In this document: piece by piece, positions 52,960-61,901 of the stretch
Position numbering within the stretch: the first letter of the stretch is position 1
Layout of the letters: every line of letters starts with the position of its first letter
DNA from: Marinobacterium sp.
GTDB taxonomy: Bacteria > Pseudomonadota > Gammaproteobacteria > Pseudomonadales > Balneatricaceae
Direction of reading: 5' to 3'
Length of the DNA stretch: 64,000 nucleotides
Assembly: GCA_025800125.1 (NCBI GenBank)
Contig: JAOXSF010000149.1
Span: 1-64,000 of the forward strand
The notes under the pieces: model-generated
Database searches by the model: none
Seen by the model: only the letters and a program-made list of their open reading frames with translations
What the model was told of the DNA's origin: nothing
Translations under genes and position numbers: made by a program

Positions 52960-54150
52960 ATGACTGAGTTTTTTGCTGAAAGCTGGCTGCTGTGGCTGCT
53001 GCTGGGCACCGGTGTCGGCCTCTGGCTGGGTGGTCGCCGTAAGGCCTGGTTGCGCTACGTTTACCATCGCTATGTAATGGCGCTGGTTACCCTGCTGACG
53101 GTCAGTGCCATTGTATTTTCACTGATGGAAGTACTGCCTGGTGACTGCGCAGAGAAATATATCGCCTACAAAAACACCCAGGGTGTAGTGATTACCCAGG
53201 CGGATATTGATGCTGAGCGGGCCCGCATGGGGCTGGACCAGCCATTGCCAGTGCGCTGGGCAGAGTGGGTGTCTGATCTGGCGCTTAAAGGTGATCTGGG
53301 CTTCAGCTGTGCAAAACGTCAGTCAGTCAATATTGCGCTGGGTGATCGCTTCTGGATGAGCTTTGGCTTCTGTATTGCCGGTCTGCTGTTTGCCTACCTG
53401 ATTGCGGTGCCATTCGGCATTCTGTCAGCCTGGGCAATCAACAAACCATGGCGCGACAGCAACCCGCAGCACAGCCCGGTACGCCGTCAGCTGAATACGC
53501 TGGGCCTGAGCCTGGCCAAACTGTCTGATCTGACGCTGCGAGTAATCAGTTATCTGGGGCTGGCGCTGCCTAACTTTCTGCTGGCGCTGTCCATTATTCT
53601 GCTGTACGTGTTCGCCGGTGAGGCGACCCCCACCGGGCTGTTCTCTGACGCCTGGAAGAATGAACCCTGGTTCGCTGATAGCGGTTTCCAGTGGGGCAAA
53701 CTGGACGATTTTATCGGCCATATCTGGCTGCCAATTTTTGTGATCGGCTGGGCGGCGACCGCGCTGCAATTGCAGACCGTTCGTGCGCTGGTGGTGGATG
53801 AGTCCAACAAACTCTATGTCGATGCCGCCCGCGCCCGTGGTGTCGACGGCTTCCGCCTCTGGGCCCGTTACCCGGTGCGCCACGCCATCAGCCCGCTGTT
53901 CAACAGCGTCGGCTTCGACTTCCAGCGCGTCTTTAATGATCTGCCGATTGTGGCAGTGGTAATCGGCCTGACCGACGCTGCCGCACTGCTGATTGAAGCG
54001 CTGGCGATGACTAACGATCAGGAGCTGGCAGCAGGCATTCTGTTCCTGGTGGCGCTGGTAGTGATTGTAATGAACTTTATTACTGACATTGTGCTGGCAG
54101 CAATAGACCCACGGGTACGTTCCAGTGTGATGGGCGCGGGGGGCCATTAA
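52960..54150 (+). CDS. ABC transporter permease (OppB/DppB type)
   Basis: A 396-residue permease. An extra N-terminal helix (about 8-28, WLLWLLLGTGVGLWL) precedes the usual YRYVMALVTLLTVSAIVFSLM helix. EAA-type contact YVDAARARGVDGFRLWARYP is clear. It lies 75 bp after the binding-protein gene and 1 bp before the second permease. Confidence 0.92.
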   Translation: MTEFFAESWLLWLLLGTGVGLWLGGRRKAWLRYVYHRYVMALVTLLTVSAIVFSLMEVLPGDCAEKYIAYKNTQGVVITQADIDAERARMGLDQPLPVRWAEWVSDLALKGDLGFSCAKRQSVNIALGDRFWMSFGFCIAGLLFAYLIAVPFGILSAWAINKPWRDSNPQHSPVRRQLNTLGLSLAKLSDLTLRVISYLGLALPNFLLALSIILLYVFAGEATPTGLFSDAWKNEPWFADSGFQWGKLDDFIGHIWLPIFVIGWAATALQLQTVRALVVDESNKLYVDAARARGVDGFRLWARYPVRHAISPLFNSVGFDFQRVFNDLPIVAVVIGLTDAAALLIEALAMTNDQELAAGILFLVALVVIVMNFITDIVLAAIDPRVRSSVMGAGGH

Positions 54151-54151
54151 C

Positions 54152-55414
54152 ATGCTCAGTGCAATTTTACGTCGCAGCCGTTCTGCCAGCACAGATAACC
54201 ATGCTGCTGGCGCTTATGACGATAGTTACTACACAGCAGGCCAGCTGGCGCTGATCAAAGCCCGCTTTATGAAGAAAACCAGTGGCTTGGTAGCCGGTTT
54301 TATTCTGGCTTCACTGGTATTGCTGGGCTTTTTTGCGCCGTTCTTCTCACCGGTTGACCCGACCATCAACGGTGCCAACCCGGATTACCGCCGTGGTGCC
54401 CCGCAGTGGGTTCACTTCAGCGATGAGAATGGTTTCTCCTGGCGGCCCTTCGTGTACAGCTACAGCAAGGAAAAACCGAAGCTGGATTTCAAAGCACTGA
54501 TGAAAAACGGTGGCGGGCTGGATGCGCTGGATAAGCTGACCTCCAGCGGCGCGCTGAATTCCTCTTCGCAGAACAAATATCTGGTGAATAAAGAACAGCG
54601 CCGCTATATCCAGTTCTTCGTCAAAGGCTGGGAATACCCGCTGCTGCAAATCGACAGCCTGGGCATCGATATACGTTGGGATCGCCATCTGTTTGGTGTT
54701 GAGCAGGGCCAGATCCATCTGATGGGCACCGATGAAGATGGCAAAGATGTCTTCAGCCGAACCCTGCATGCGATCTGGGTAACGGTCAGCATCGCCATTG
54801 TGGCGCTGATTGTAAAACTCTTTACCTCGCTGCTGGTGGGCGGTGTCAGTGGGTATTTTGGTGGCAAGGTGGATGCGGTACTGATGAGCATTACCGAAGC
54901 GGTGCGTGTTATTCCGCCAATCCCGGTCTACCTGGCCTGCGCCGTGGCGCTGTCGCAGCTGGATCTGACCCCGGTACAGCGTTACTTCGCCATTGCGGTG
55001 GTGATCGGTGCGCTGGACTTTGCTGCACTGGGTCGCCGTCTGCGTACCCATATTCTGGTGGAGCGTAACCAGGACTATGTGCTGGCAGCGCAGCTGTCAG
55101 GCTCCAGCCATCTGCGGGTGATCTGGCGTCATCTGGTACCCAGTTTTACCAGCTACATCATCGTCGACACCCTGATCAACTTCCCCTATGTAATCCTGGC
55201 GGAAACCAGCCTCAGCTTCCTGGGGCTCGGCCTGACCGAGCCGGTAAACAGCCTTGGCGTACTGCTGCAAAAGGCCCAGGACCCGGATATTCAGCAGAAC
55301 ATGATCTGGCAGTTCTTCCCGGTGCTGGTGTTTGTGGCGCTGATCATGGCCTTCGTTTTTGTCGGTGACGCCCTGCGCGACGCGGCAGACCCTTACTCGG
55401 AGCGGAACAAATAA
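54152..55414 (+). CDS. ABC transporter permease (OppC/DppC type)
   Basis: A 420-residue permease. Helix one is at about 45-67 (GFILASLVLLGFFAPFFSP), a large periplasmic insert covers about 70-200, and the core follows with MGTDEDGKDVFSRTL and the EAA contact loop YVLAAQLSGSSHLRVIWRHL. The insert is longer than in E. coli OppC. Its stop overlaps the ATPase start as TAATG. Confidence 0.92.
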   Translation: MLSAILRRSRSASTDNHAAGAYDDSYYTAGQLALIKARFMKKTSGLVAGFILASLVLLGFFAPFFSPVDPTINGANPDYRRGAPQWVHFSDENGFSWRPFVYSYSKEKPKLDFKALMKNGGGLDALDKLTSSGALNSSSQNKYLVNKEQRRYIQFFVKGWEYPLLQIDSLGIDIRWDRHLFGVEQGQIHLMGTDEDGKDVFSRTLHAIWVTVSIAIVALIVKLFTSLLVGGVSGYFGGKVDAVLMSITEAVRVIPPIPVYLACAVALSQLDLTPVQRYFAIAVVIGALDFAALGRRLRTHILVERNQDYVLAAQLSGSSHLRVIWRHLVPSFTSYIIVDTLINFPYVILAETSLSFLGLGLTEPVNSLGVLLQKAQDPDIQQNMIWQFFPVLVFVALIMAFVFVGDALRDAADPYSERNK

Positions 55415-57141
55415 TGATGCGTACAGAACCTCAGACAAATATGCTGGAGATCCGTGATCTCTGCCTCGACTTCCGTACCGACGAAGGCATCGTGCGGGCA
55501 CTGGATCATATCAACCTGTCCGTTGCCCCTGGCGAGGTGATGGGGCTGGTGGGAGAGAGTGGTTCCGGTAAATCGGTCACAGCCAAAACCATTATGCGCC
55601 TTAACCCCAACAACGCCATTATTCAGCCGGGCAGCCAGCTGTGGCTGAACCATAACGGCGAACGTACCGATGTACTGGCGCTGCGTGGCCGTCACCTGCG
55701 CACCGTGCGCGGCGGTGCGGTTTCGATGATCTTTCAGGAACCGATGGCCAGCTTTGCCCCGGCCATTCCGCTGGGCGAGCAGATCATTGAAACCATTCAG
55801 ATTCATCTGGGCCATGACCGCGCCACAGCACGCAAGATCGGCATCGAACTGTTTGAGCGGGTCGGTATTCCGATGCCGGAACAGCGTTTCGACCAGTATG
55901 TATTCGAGTTGTCCGGTGGTATGCGTCAGCGTGCGATGATCGCCATGGCGCTGTCTACCCGGCCCAAACTGCTGATCGCTGATGAGCCTACCACTGCGCT
56001 GGATGTCACCATCCAGGCTCAGGTACTGGAACTGATGCTGGAACTGCGTGAACAGCTGGGTATGGCGATGCTGTTTATCACCCACGATCTGGGGGTAATC
56101 TCCAAAATTGCCGACAATGTCACGGTAATGAAACGTGGCGAAGTGGTAGAAGCAGGCGCTGCTGATTCAGTGCTGTACAGCCCGCGCCACGACTATACCC
56201 GCCGTCTGCTGGATGCACTGCCAAAGATGGATCGTCTGCCAGAACCACCCGCGCATACCCCGGAACCGCTGGTCAAGGTAACCGACCTGTCGATCAGCTA
56301 CCCGATTGCCGGTGGTGCGAAAAAAGGTGAGTTGTTCCATGCTGTGCGCAATGCTTCATTGCAGCTGCCCCGAGGCCAGATTATCGGTCTGGTGGGGGAG
56401 AGTGGCTCCGGTAAAACTTCGCTGGGTAAAGCTCTGCTGGGCGCATCACCTGTCAGTGGTGGCCGTGTTGAATATCTCTGTGATGAACATGGCTACACAT
56501 TGGGTGGAAAACGTAAGCCAAAACGCCAGCAGATCGCCCGTGTTGCCCAGCTGGTGTTCCAGGACCCATACAGCTCCCTCAATCCACGTATGACCGTACG
56601 CGATATTATTGCTGAACCGCTGGAAGCACTGAAACTGACCCGCAACCGCGCCGAAACCGATGAACGGGTAAAAGAGGTGGCCAGGCTCTGTCACCTGGAA
56701 GTCAGCCATCTGCGTCGCTTCCCACACGCTTTCTCCGGCGGCCAGCGTCAGCGTATCAGCATCGCCCGTGCGCTGGTGTGCAAGCCAAAGCTGCTGATTG
56801 CTGATGAATCGGTAGCAGCACTGGATGTTTCAATTCAGGCAGAGATTCTGACATTGCTCAAGCAACTTAAAGCTGAGCTGGGCCTGACCATTCTGTTTAT
56901 CTCCCATGATCTGAGTGTTATCGCCAACCTCTGTGACCGTGTCTGTGTGATGAAACAGGGTGAAATGGTGGAAGAGGGCACGGTGCGCGATATCTACCTC
57001 AACCCGCAACAGGAATACACCCGTAAGCTGATTGGCGCTATTCCACTGCTGGACCAGCACCGCCTCAGCGCGGATAAAGTACCGGATGTACCGCTGCCAG
57101 CGATGGAGCTGGAGCGGGTAAGAATGGGATACCAGGGATAA
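55414..57141 (+). CDS. Fused double ABC ATPase (OppD-OppF type)
   Basis: A 575-residue protein with two complete ATPase domains. Half one has Walker A GESGSGKSVT, signature LSGGMRQR and Walker B LLIADEPTTAL. Half two has Walker A GESGSGKTSL, signature FSGGQRQR and Walker B LLIADESVAAL, where Ser replaces the usual Pro after Glu. Fusion of the D and F subunits keeps stoichiometry fixed. It energises import through the two permeases upstream. Confidence 0.94.
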   Translation: MMRTEPQTNMLEIRDLCLDFRTDEGIVRALDHINLSVAPGEVMGLVGESGSGKSVTAKTIMRLNPNNAIIQPGSQLWLNHNGERTDVLALRGRHLRTVRGGAVSMIFQEPMASFAPAIPLGEQIIETIQIHLGHDRATARKIGIELFERVGIPMPEQRFDQYVFELSGGMRQRAMIAMALSTRPKLLIADEPTTALDVTIQAQVLELMLELREQLGMAMLFITHDLGVISKIADNVTVMKRGEVVEAGAADSVLYSPRHDYTRRLLDALPKMDRLPEPPAHTPEPLVKVTDLSISYPIAGGAKKGELFHAVRNASLQLPRGQIIGLVGESGSGKTSLGKALLGASPVSGGRVEYLCDEHGYTLGGKRKPKRQQIARVAQLVFQDPYSSLNPRMTVRDIIAEPLEALKLTRNRAETDERVKEVARLCHLEVSHLRRFPHAFSGGQRQRISIARALVCKPKLLIADESVAALDVSIQAEILTLLKQLKAELGLTILFISHDLSVIANLCDRVCVMKQGEMVEEGTVRDIYLNPQQEYTRKLIGAIPLLDQHRLSADKVPDVPLPAMELERVRMGYQG

Positions 57142-57147
57142 ACTGCA

Positions 57148-57642
57148 ATGAATATGGAACTGATGCTGCAAATTGCGCCGATGGGCGAAGAACACCTGAA
57201 TACCGCTGCACAGGTACACCGGCTGGCATTCCCACGCCAGTATGATTCGCGCCAGTGGCTGGCCTCCAGCCTGGCAGCAGGGCCACGGATTATGCCCTTT
57301 GTACTGTTGCTACGGGGCCAGGTGGAAGGCTATATCATCTGGGCCCAAAAGAGCGGCTTTCGCAGTGAAACTGTACTGGAGCTGGAACAGATCGCCATCC
57401 ACCCCGGCTACCGTCACCAGGGGCTGGGGGCCCAGCTGATCCGCCAGTCATTGCCGATGGTACGTGAACAGCTGGACCGCCAGCAGTCGGAACTGAAACA
57501 TATTATGGTGACCACCCGCGCCGACAACCGCGCCCAGAAACTCTACCGCCGGGTACTGGGGGCAAAGGTGGAAGCCACGCTGAGCAAGCTTTACTCTGCT
57601 GATGAAGTGGTGATGATTGCGCGTAATGTCGCAATTGCCTGA
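57148..57642 (+). CDS. GNAT-family N-acetyltransferase
   Basis: A 164-residue acetyltransferase with the acetyl-CoA loop IAIHPGYRHQGLGAQLIRQS (about 80-99) and a C-terminal NRAQKLYRRVLGAKVE segment. It lies 6 bp after the ATPase gene, so it is cotranscribed with the importer and may modify an imported peptide-like compound, which is inference. Confidence 0.85.
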   Translation: MNMELMLQIAPMGEEHLNTAAQVHRLAFPRQYDSRQWLASSLAAGPRIMPFVLLLRGQVEGYIIWAQKSGFRSETVLELEQIAIHPGYRHQGLGAQLIRQSLPMVREQLDRQQSELKHIMVTTRADNRAQKLYRRVLGAKVEATLSKLYSADEVVMIARNVAIA

Positions 57643-57676
57643 TAAACCCGGCAACCGCTGAATAGACACAACAACG

Positions 57677-57702
57677 GGCTGCTGTTTAACCACAGCCTTT
57701 TT
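57677..57702 (+). terminator. Terminator after the ABC importer operon
   Basis: GGCTG-C-TG (57677-57684) pairs with CACAGCC (57691-57697) with one bulged base around TTTAAC, and five T residues follow. It lies 34 bp after the acetyltransferase stop. Confidence 0.7.
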
Positions 57703-57736
57703 AAATCAATACACAATAACAGGGACAGAAGCCGCC

Positions 57737-58021
57737 ATGACAAAAGTAATTCTGGAAGGACATATTATGGTACCAGCAGGTGAGCTGAAAACGGTAAAGC
57801 AGGCACTGCAACAGCATATTGAACTGACCCGCCAGGAAAGCGGCTGTCTGATATTTCAGGTAACCGAAACAGCTGCTGACCCCTGTCGATTTGATGTTTA
57901 TGAAGAATTTACTGACCGCGCAGCGTTTGAACACCACCAGGCACGGGTGCAAAGCTCACAATGGGGGGCAATAACCGCTAATGTGGAACGGCATTATCGG
58001 GTTTGGGAGGAGACTGCCTGA
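57737..58021 (+). CDS. Antibiotic-biosynthesis-monooxygenase-like (ABM) small protein
   Basis: A 94-residue ABM-domain protein (YgiN-like dimeric alpha/beta-barrel). VILEGHIMVPAGELKTVKQA, ESGCLIFQV and YEEFTDRAAFEHHQ are typical. Members act on quinones or polyketides, and many are uncharacterised. GGGACAG lies before the ATG. It is alone after a terminator and directly before the KptA remnant. Confidence 0.85.
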   Translation: MTKVILEGHIMVPAGELKTVKQALQQHIELTRQESGCLIFQVTETAADPCRFDVYEEFTDRAAFEHHQARVQSSQWGAITANVERHYRVWEETA

Positions 58022-58022
58022 A

Positions 58023-58250
58023 GATTATCAGAACAGACAGGGTCGTAAGGTATATCAACCACTACCAATGCAACATTTCAGTTCGCTGACCCGTGCGGTC
58101 GGTAGTCGTTATGGCAAACCGGTGCTACTGGAAGTTGACAGCGCCGCTATGCAGCGCGATGGTTTTTACTTTTACCACAGTGCCAATCATGTATGGCTGG
58201 TGGATGCGGTGCCTGCAAAATATCTGCATATTCTCAATGCTGCGCAATAG
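58023..58250 (+). pseudogene. C-terminal remnant of KptA/Tpt1 RNA 2'-phosphotransferase
   Basis: The frame ending at TAG 58250 matches the last third of KptA: LTRAVGSRYGKPVLLEVDSA, then DGFYFYHSANHVWLVDAVP and KYL. KptA proteins are about 180-200 residues with an N-terminal winged domain and conserved Arg-His-Arg residues; these are missing. The frame runs back into the ABM gene without a start or ribosome site, so the 5' two thirds were deleted. Known KptA enzymes remove 2'-phosphates from RNA or ADP-ribosylate nucleic acid. Confidence 0.8.
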
Positions 58251-58453
58251 CACCAGGCTTTATTTTCCTGGTTGTTCTGTGCCGCTGCTACAGCTTCACT
58301 CCCGACGTTTCATTCCGCCAGACCGCCATTTACTGCGTTATTGTGCAGTTACGAACTGAGCAATTTATGTAACCAACACCCTTCATCACCGCTGATGCAG
58401 GCCCGCTGTGTGCTCTGCTGACCGTCGTTTTTCTTCCTCCAGGGAAATTATGT

Positions 58454-58467
58454 ATTGCAATTGCAAT
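58454..58467. promoter_or_regulatory. Palindrome ATTGCAATTGCAAT upstream of the TRAP operon
   Basis: A perfect 14-bp palindrome lies 130 bp before the TRAP binding-protein gene, just upstream of an AT-rich promoter-like stretch (58475-58500). It looks like a repressor or activator site. The regulator is not coded nearby. The remaining part of the 350-bp gap shows nothing more than the hairpin at 58540-58554. Confidence 0.5.
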
Positions 58468-58539
58468 CAACCATTTTACTTAATATATTAATTATATTGC
58501 ACTGCACCGGCAGGCTGCCAGGACCTGCCCGCGTGTTGT

Positions 58540-58554
58540 CCCCGTCAGACGGGG
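58540..58554 (+). other. Hairpin in the TRAP leader
   Basis: CCCCGT (58540-58545) and ACGGGG (58549-58554) form a perfect 6-bp stem around CAG, 44 bp before the start codon. It could stabilise the 5' end of the messenger. No T tract follows. Confidence 0.4.
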
Positions 58555-58597
58555 GCGATGTAAAACCAACATAATTCCAATAATCAAGGAGCATGTT

Positions 58598-59620
58598 ATG
58601 CGACCTGCAACAATCACAACGGCACTGCTTTCAACCCTGCTAGTGGCCCTGCCAAGCCAGGCAGCAACCACCTTGCGGGTGGCCAGCTGGTTGTCTCCCA
58701 ATCACCCTCAAAATGCTGAAGTCTGGCCCACCTGGGCGGGCTGGGTTGAGGAAGCTACCGAAGGCCGGGTGAAGGTGGTAGTGGAATATGGCCTGGGCCA
58801 TCCCAAGACCATGTTCGAGCTGGTGGAAGACGGTGTTGTTGACGCCTCGTTCAGCTACCACGGTTATGTACCGGGCCGTTTCAAGCTGACTCAGGCGGTG
58901 GAACAGCCAGGCCTGGGTGCCAGTGCTGAAGCGGCGTCTGTTGCACACTGGCGGATCTATGAGCGCTATTTCGCCAAAGCGCAGGAGCATGACGGCCTGG
59001 AAGTGATTGGTCTGTTTACCCACAGCCAGGGCCAGCTGCACACCACAAAACCGGTGAAAAGTCTGGCAGACCTTGAAGGTCGTAAACTGCGTCTGGGTGG
59101 CGGTGTACAGGGTGAACTGGGCCATCGTCTGGGGGTAACACCGGTTGGCGCACCTGCACCAAAAGTGTACGAAATGATGCAGCAGGGGGTAATTGACGGT
59201 TATCTGCTGTCGATGATTGAACATCGCTACATGCGCCTGTCCGAAGTAACACCTTATGTAGTGCGCTTCCCACAGGGGATGTACATGGGCAGTTTTGGCA
59301 TTTTCATGAACCCGGATTTCCTTGACGGCCTGAGCGAAGCAGATCGCAAGGCGATTCTGTCGGTATCGGGTGAAAAACTGTCTGCCATGGCCGGCCGTGC
59401 CTGGGATCGTGGTAACGCAGAAGGGCTGGAAGCTGCCCGTGCCGCCGGGGTAAATATCCTTGATGTAAAACCGGATGAGCCACTGGCGAAAGCGTTTGAT
59501 GACCTGACCGCCGATATGGATCAGCGTTTTCTGAAGATCGTAGAACGCCGTGGCGTGGATGCGGAAAAGGCACTGGCTGAATTGCGCCAGATCGCCCGTG
59601 ATTACCAGCCAGCAAAATAA
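58598..59620 (+). CDS. dctP: TRAP transporter substrate-binding protein (DctP)
   Basis: A 340-residue periplasmic TRAP protein. The signal peptide ends near residue 23 (PSQAA/TT). WLSPNHPQNAEVWPTWAGWV and SLADLEGRKLRLGG, which contains the conserved ligand-binding Arg, are typical. AAGGAG precedes the ATG. Ligand is unknown: dicarboxylates, keto acids or other organic acids are all possible. It leads a P-Q-M operon. Confidence 0.92.
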   Translation: MRPATITTALLSTLLVALPSQAATTLRVASWLSPNHPQNAEVWPTWAGWVEEATEGRVKVVVEYGLGHPKTMFELVEDGVVDASFSYHGYVPGRFKLTQAVEQPGLGASAEAASVAHWRIYERYFAKAQEHDGLEVIGLFTHSQGQLHTTKPVKSLADLEGRKLRLGGGVQGELGHRLGVTPVGAPAPKVYEMMQQGVIDGYLLSMIEHRYMRLSEVTPYVVRFPQGMYMGSFGIFMNPDFLDGLSEADRKAILSVSGEKLSAMAGRAWDRGNAEGLEAARAAGVNILDVKPDEPLAKAFDDLTADMDQRFLKIVERRGVDAEKALAELRQIARDYQPAK

Positions 59621-59623
59621 GTG

Positions 59624-60190
59624 ATGATTATGAGCCTATCGCACTGGATTACGCAGCGATACAACGAGCCTGGCCCCGTGGCCTGGCTGGCCTTCGTGCT
59701 GGAACTGATCGCCGCGCTGACCCTGCTGGGTCTGATGTTGCTGACCTGCGCCGATGTCGCCGGACGTTATTTTCTGGGCAATGCCATTGATGGCACCACG
59801 GAACTGACCGAAATGGGGATCGCAATTCTGGTGTTTGCCGAGATGCCGGTTATCACCTGGCGCGGTGGCCATGTAGTGGTTGATATTCTTGATCGCACAC
59901 TGGGAGACCGGATGCTCAAGGTGCTGGGCTTGCTGTCAGCATTGCTGATTTCAGGCGCTTTCGCCTTTCTGGCGACCCGTATTCACAGCCTGGCGGCGCG
60001 CTCCCTGCGTCGGGAGGAAGTGACCGAGTATCTGCAATTGCCCGTTGGTTATGTGGTGGAGTATATCGCCCTGATGAGCTGGGCCACCGCCGCGCTGATG
60101 ATCAGTTACGGTATCTACCGCCTGCTGAACCCACCAGCCGAACCATCGGCTGCACAGACCGTTGACGAGGCTGGCGAACCTGCCACCTGA
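59624..60190 (+). CDS. dctQ: TRAP transporter small permease (DctQ)
   Basis: A 188-residue protein with four helices (about 18-43, 55-72, 95-118, 135-160). LLTCADVAGRYFLGNAIDGT and ELTEMGIAILVF are as in DctQ. Possible starts are GTG 59621, ATG 59624 and ATG 59630, none with a strong ribosome site, so coupling to the previous gene (stop at 59620) is likely. Confidence 0.9.
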   Translation: MIMSLSHWITQRYNEPGPVAWLAFVLELIAALTLLGLMLLTCADVAGRYFLGNAIDGTTELTEMGIAILVFAEMPVITWRGGHVVVDILDRTLGDRMLKVLGLLSALLISGAFAFLATRIHSLAARSLRREEVTEYLQLPVGYVVEYIALMSWATAALMISYGIYRLLNPPAEPSAAQTVDEAGEPAT

Positions 60191-60210
60191 GCCTGCCACA
60201 GGAACTGACT

Positions 60211-61539
60211 ATGACCATCGCTTTGACTGGCTTTGCGATTCTGCTTGTGCTGATCGTAGTAGCCCGGATTCCGATCGCCTTTGCCATGGGGCTGGTAGGC
60301 TTTTTTGGCTTCGCCCATCTACAGGGGCTCGGTTTTGATAACTTCACCACCTTTAACTGGAATGCGCCGCTGACCATGTCAGCCCGGCGTCTGATTGATA
60401 CCGCGCAGGAGTACAGCCTGTCGGTCATTCCGCTGTTTATTCTGATGGGTAATCTGGTAACCCGTTCTGGCCTGTCGCAGCAGCTTTATGCTGCTTCACA
60501 TGCGTTTCTGGGCCATAAGAAAGGCGGGCTTTCCATGGCCACTGTGGTGGCCTGTGGTGGCTTTTCCGCAATCTGTGGTTCCAGTCTGGCAACCTCAGCA
60601 ACCATGGCGCGGGTCGCCATGCCACCGATGCGCCAGTACGGTTACGCCGATTCGCTGGCTACCGCTTCCATTGCTGCGGGGGGCACACTGGGGATTCTGA
60701 TTCCGCCATCGGTGATTCTGGTGATCTACGGTCTGCTGACTGAAACCAGTATCCGTGAGCTGTTCGCGGCCGGGTTTATCCCCGGTATGCTGGGCATTCT
60801 GCTCTATCTGGCTGCGGTACGTTATGTGGTCTGGCGTGACCCTTCTGCCGGGCCTTGCGGCGAAAAACAGAGCTGGGCTGAACGGCTACAGGCATTGAAA
60901 GCAGTACGCGGTGTACTGGGGCTGTTTACGCTGGTAATGGGTGGTATCTATCTGGGCGTGTTCACCCCCACTGAAGCAGCGGGTATCGGTGCAGGCGGGG
61001 CTTTTGTGATCGCTCTCAGTCGCCGCTCGCTCAGTCTGGGCAGCCTGTTTGATATTCTGGCGGATACAGCCCGTACCTCAGCAATGCTGTTTGCTGTGTT
61101 GATTGGTGCGCTGATCTTCTCCAATTTTATCAACCGTGCCGGTCTGCCTGCCGACTTGCTGGCACTGGTCAGCTCGATGGAGATTGCGCCCATGCTGGTG
61201 ATCGTGATGATCCTGGCGATCTATATCGTACTGGGTATGGTGTTTGAAAGCCTGTCGATGCTGCTACTGACAGTACCGATATTCTTCCCGCTGGTGCAGA
61301 GTCTGGGCTTTGATCTGGTCTGGTTCGGTATCGTGGTGGTGGTGGTTACCGAGATCAGCCTGATCACTCCACCTGTGGGGATGAACGTGTTTGTACTCAG
61401 TGCAGTACTGCCGGAAGTACGGGCGGGTACTATCTTCAAGGGCGTTACCCCGTTCTGGTGTGCTGACATTGTACGGCTGGTACTGATCACCCTGGTGGCT
61501 TCAATCTCACTGGCATTGCCAACATTGTTATACCGCTGA
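60211..61539 (+). CDS. dctM: TRAP transporter large permease (DctM)
   Basis: A 442-residue protein with about 12 helices. RIPIAFAMGLVGFFGF at the N-terminus, CGGFSAICGSSLATSATMARVA and TLGILIPPSVILVIYG are signature DctM segments. It forms the sodium-driven channel with DctQ. Its stop lies inside a 20-bp tandem repeat. Confidence 0.94.
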   Translation: MTIALTGFAILLVLIVVARIPIAFAMGLVGFFGFAHLQGLGFDNFTTFNWNAPLTMSARRLIDTAQEYSLSVIPLFILMGNLVTRSGLSQQLYAASHAFLGHKKGGLSMATVVACGGFSAICGSSLATSATMARVAMPPMRQYGYADSLATASIAAGGTLGILIPPSVILVIYGLLTETSIRELFAAGFIPGMLGILLYLAAVRYVVWRDPSAGPCGEKQSWAERLQALKAVRGVLGLFTLVMGGIYLGVFTPTEAAGIGAGGAFVIALSRRSLSLGSLFDILADTARTSAMLFAVLIGALIFSNFINRAGLPADLLALVSSMEIAPMLVIVMILAIYIVLGMVFESLSMLLLTVPIFFPLVQSLGFDLVWFGIVVVVVTEISLITPPVGMNVFVLSAVLPEVRAGTIFKGVTPFWCADIVRLVLITLVASISLALPTLLYR

Positions 61540-61587
61540 CAAACATATTAACCGCTGACAAACACGGTTATACCACGGACAACGTTT
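61528..61587. repeat. 20-bp tandem repeat across the dctM stop codon
   Basis: Units at 61528-61547, 61548-61567 and 61568-61587 (TTATACCGCTGACAAACATA type) with a partial fourth copy span the last codons and stop of dctM. This is the same kind of 3'-end duplication seen at the entD and LysR genes. Confidence 0.75.
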
Positions 61588-61674
61588 GTTATACCGCCGA
61601 AAAATGCTGCTACATGGCTGCCGGAAAGGCGTGCAGCGTTTATGGTGAAGGACAGCGTTTATGCGGTTATTGTG

Positions 61675-61753
61675 AAGGAATAGCGGGGCCGGTGTAATAT
61701 CTGCACAGTGTCAGGACTGGCCTGATGCAGATATTACCTGCTATTCCTTTTCT
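61675..61753 (+). terminator. Long two-part hairpin after the TRAP operon
   Basis: AAGGAATAGC (61675-61684) pairs exactly with GCTATTCCTT (61740-61749), and inside it TAATATCTGCA (61695-61705) pairs with TGCAGATATTA (61726-61736). TTTTC follows. The rest of the 360-bp gap before the ATP-grasp gene holds only the dctM repeat. Confidence 0.7.
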
Positions 61754-61901
61754 TCCCCTGCTTTGCTTCTTGCCGTCTTATTTCTGCCTGACTGACCTTA
61801 TTTTAGACATTCGCTAACCCACTCTCTAAAATGCCATGCTCCAAGAATGGCTGGTTTTAATGTCTGGTCTGGCAACGTTTGTTTTTGCAAGGGGTACGCC
61901 T

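Noticed and set aside
54347-55051. A 234-codon minus-strand frame inside the second ABC permease gene
   Set aside because: Shadow of the permease; composition rich in Gln and Arg without domain signs.
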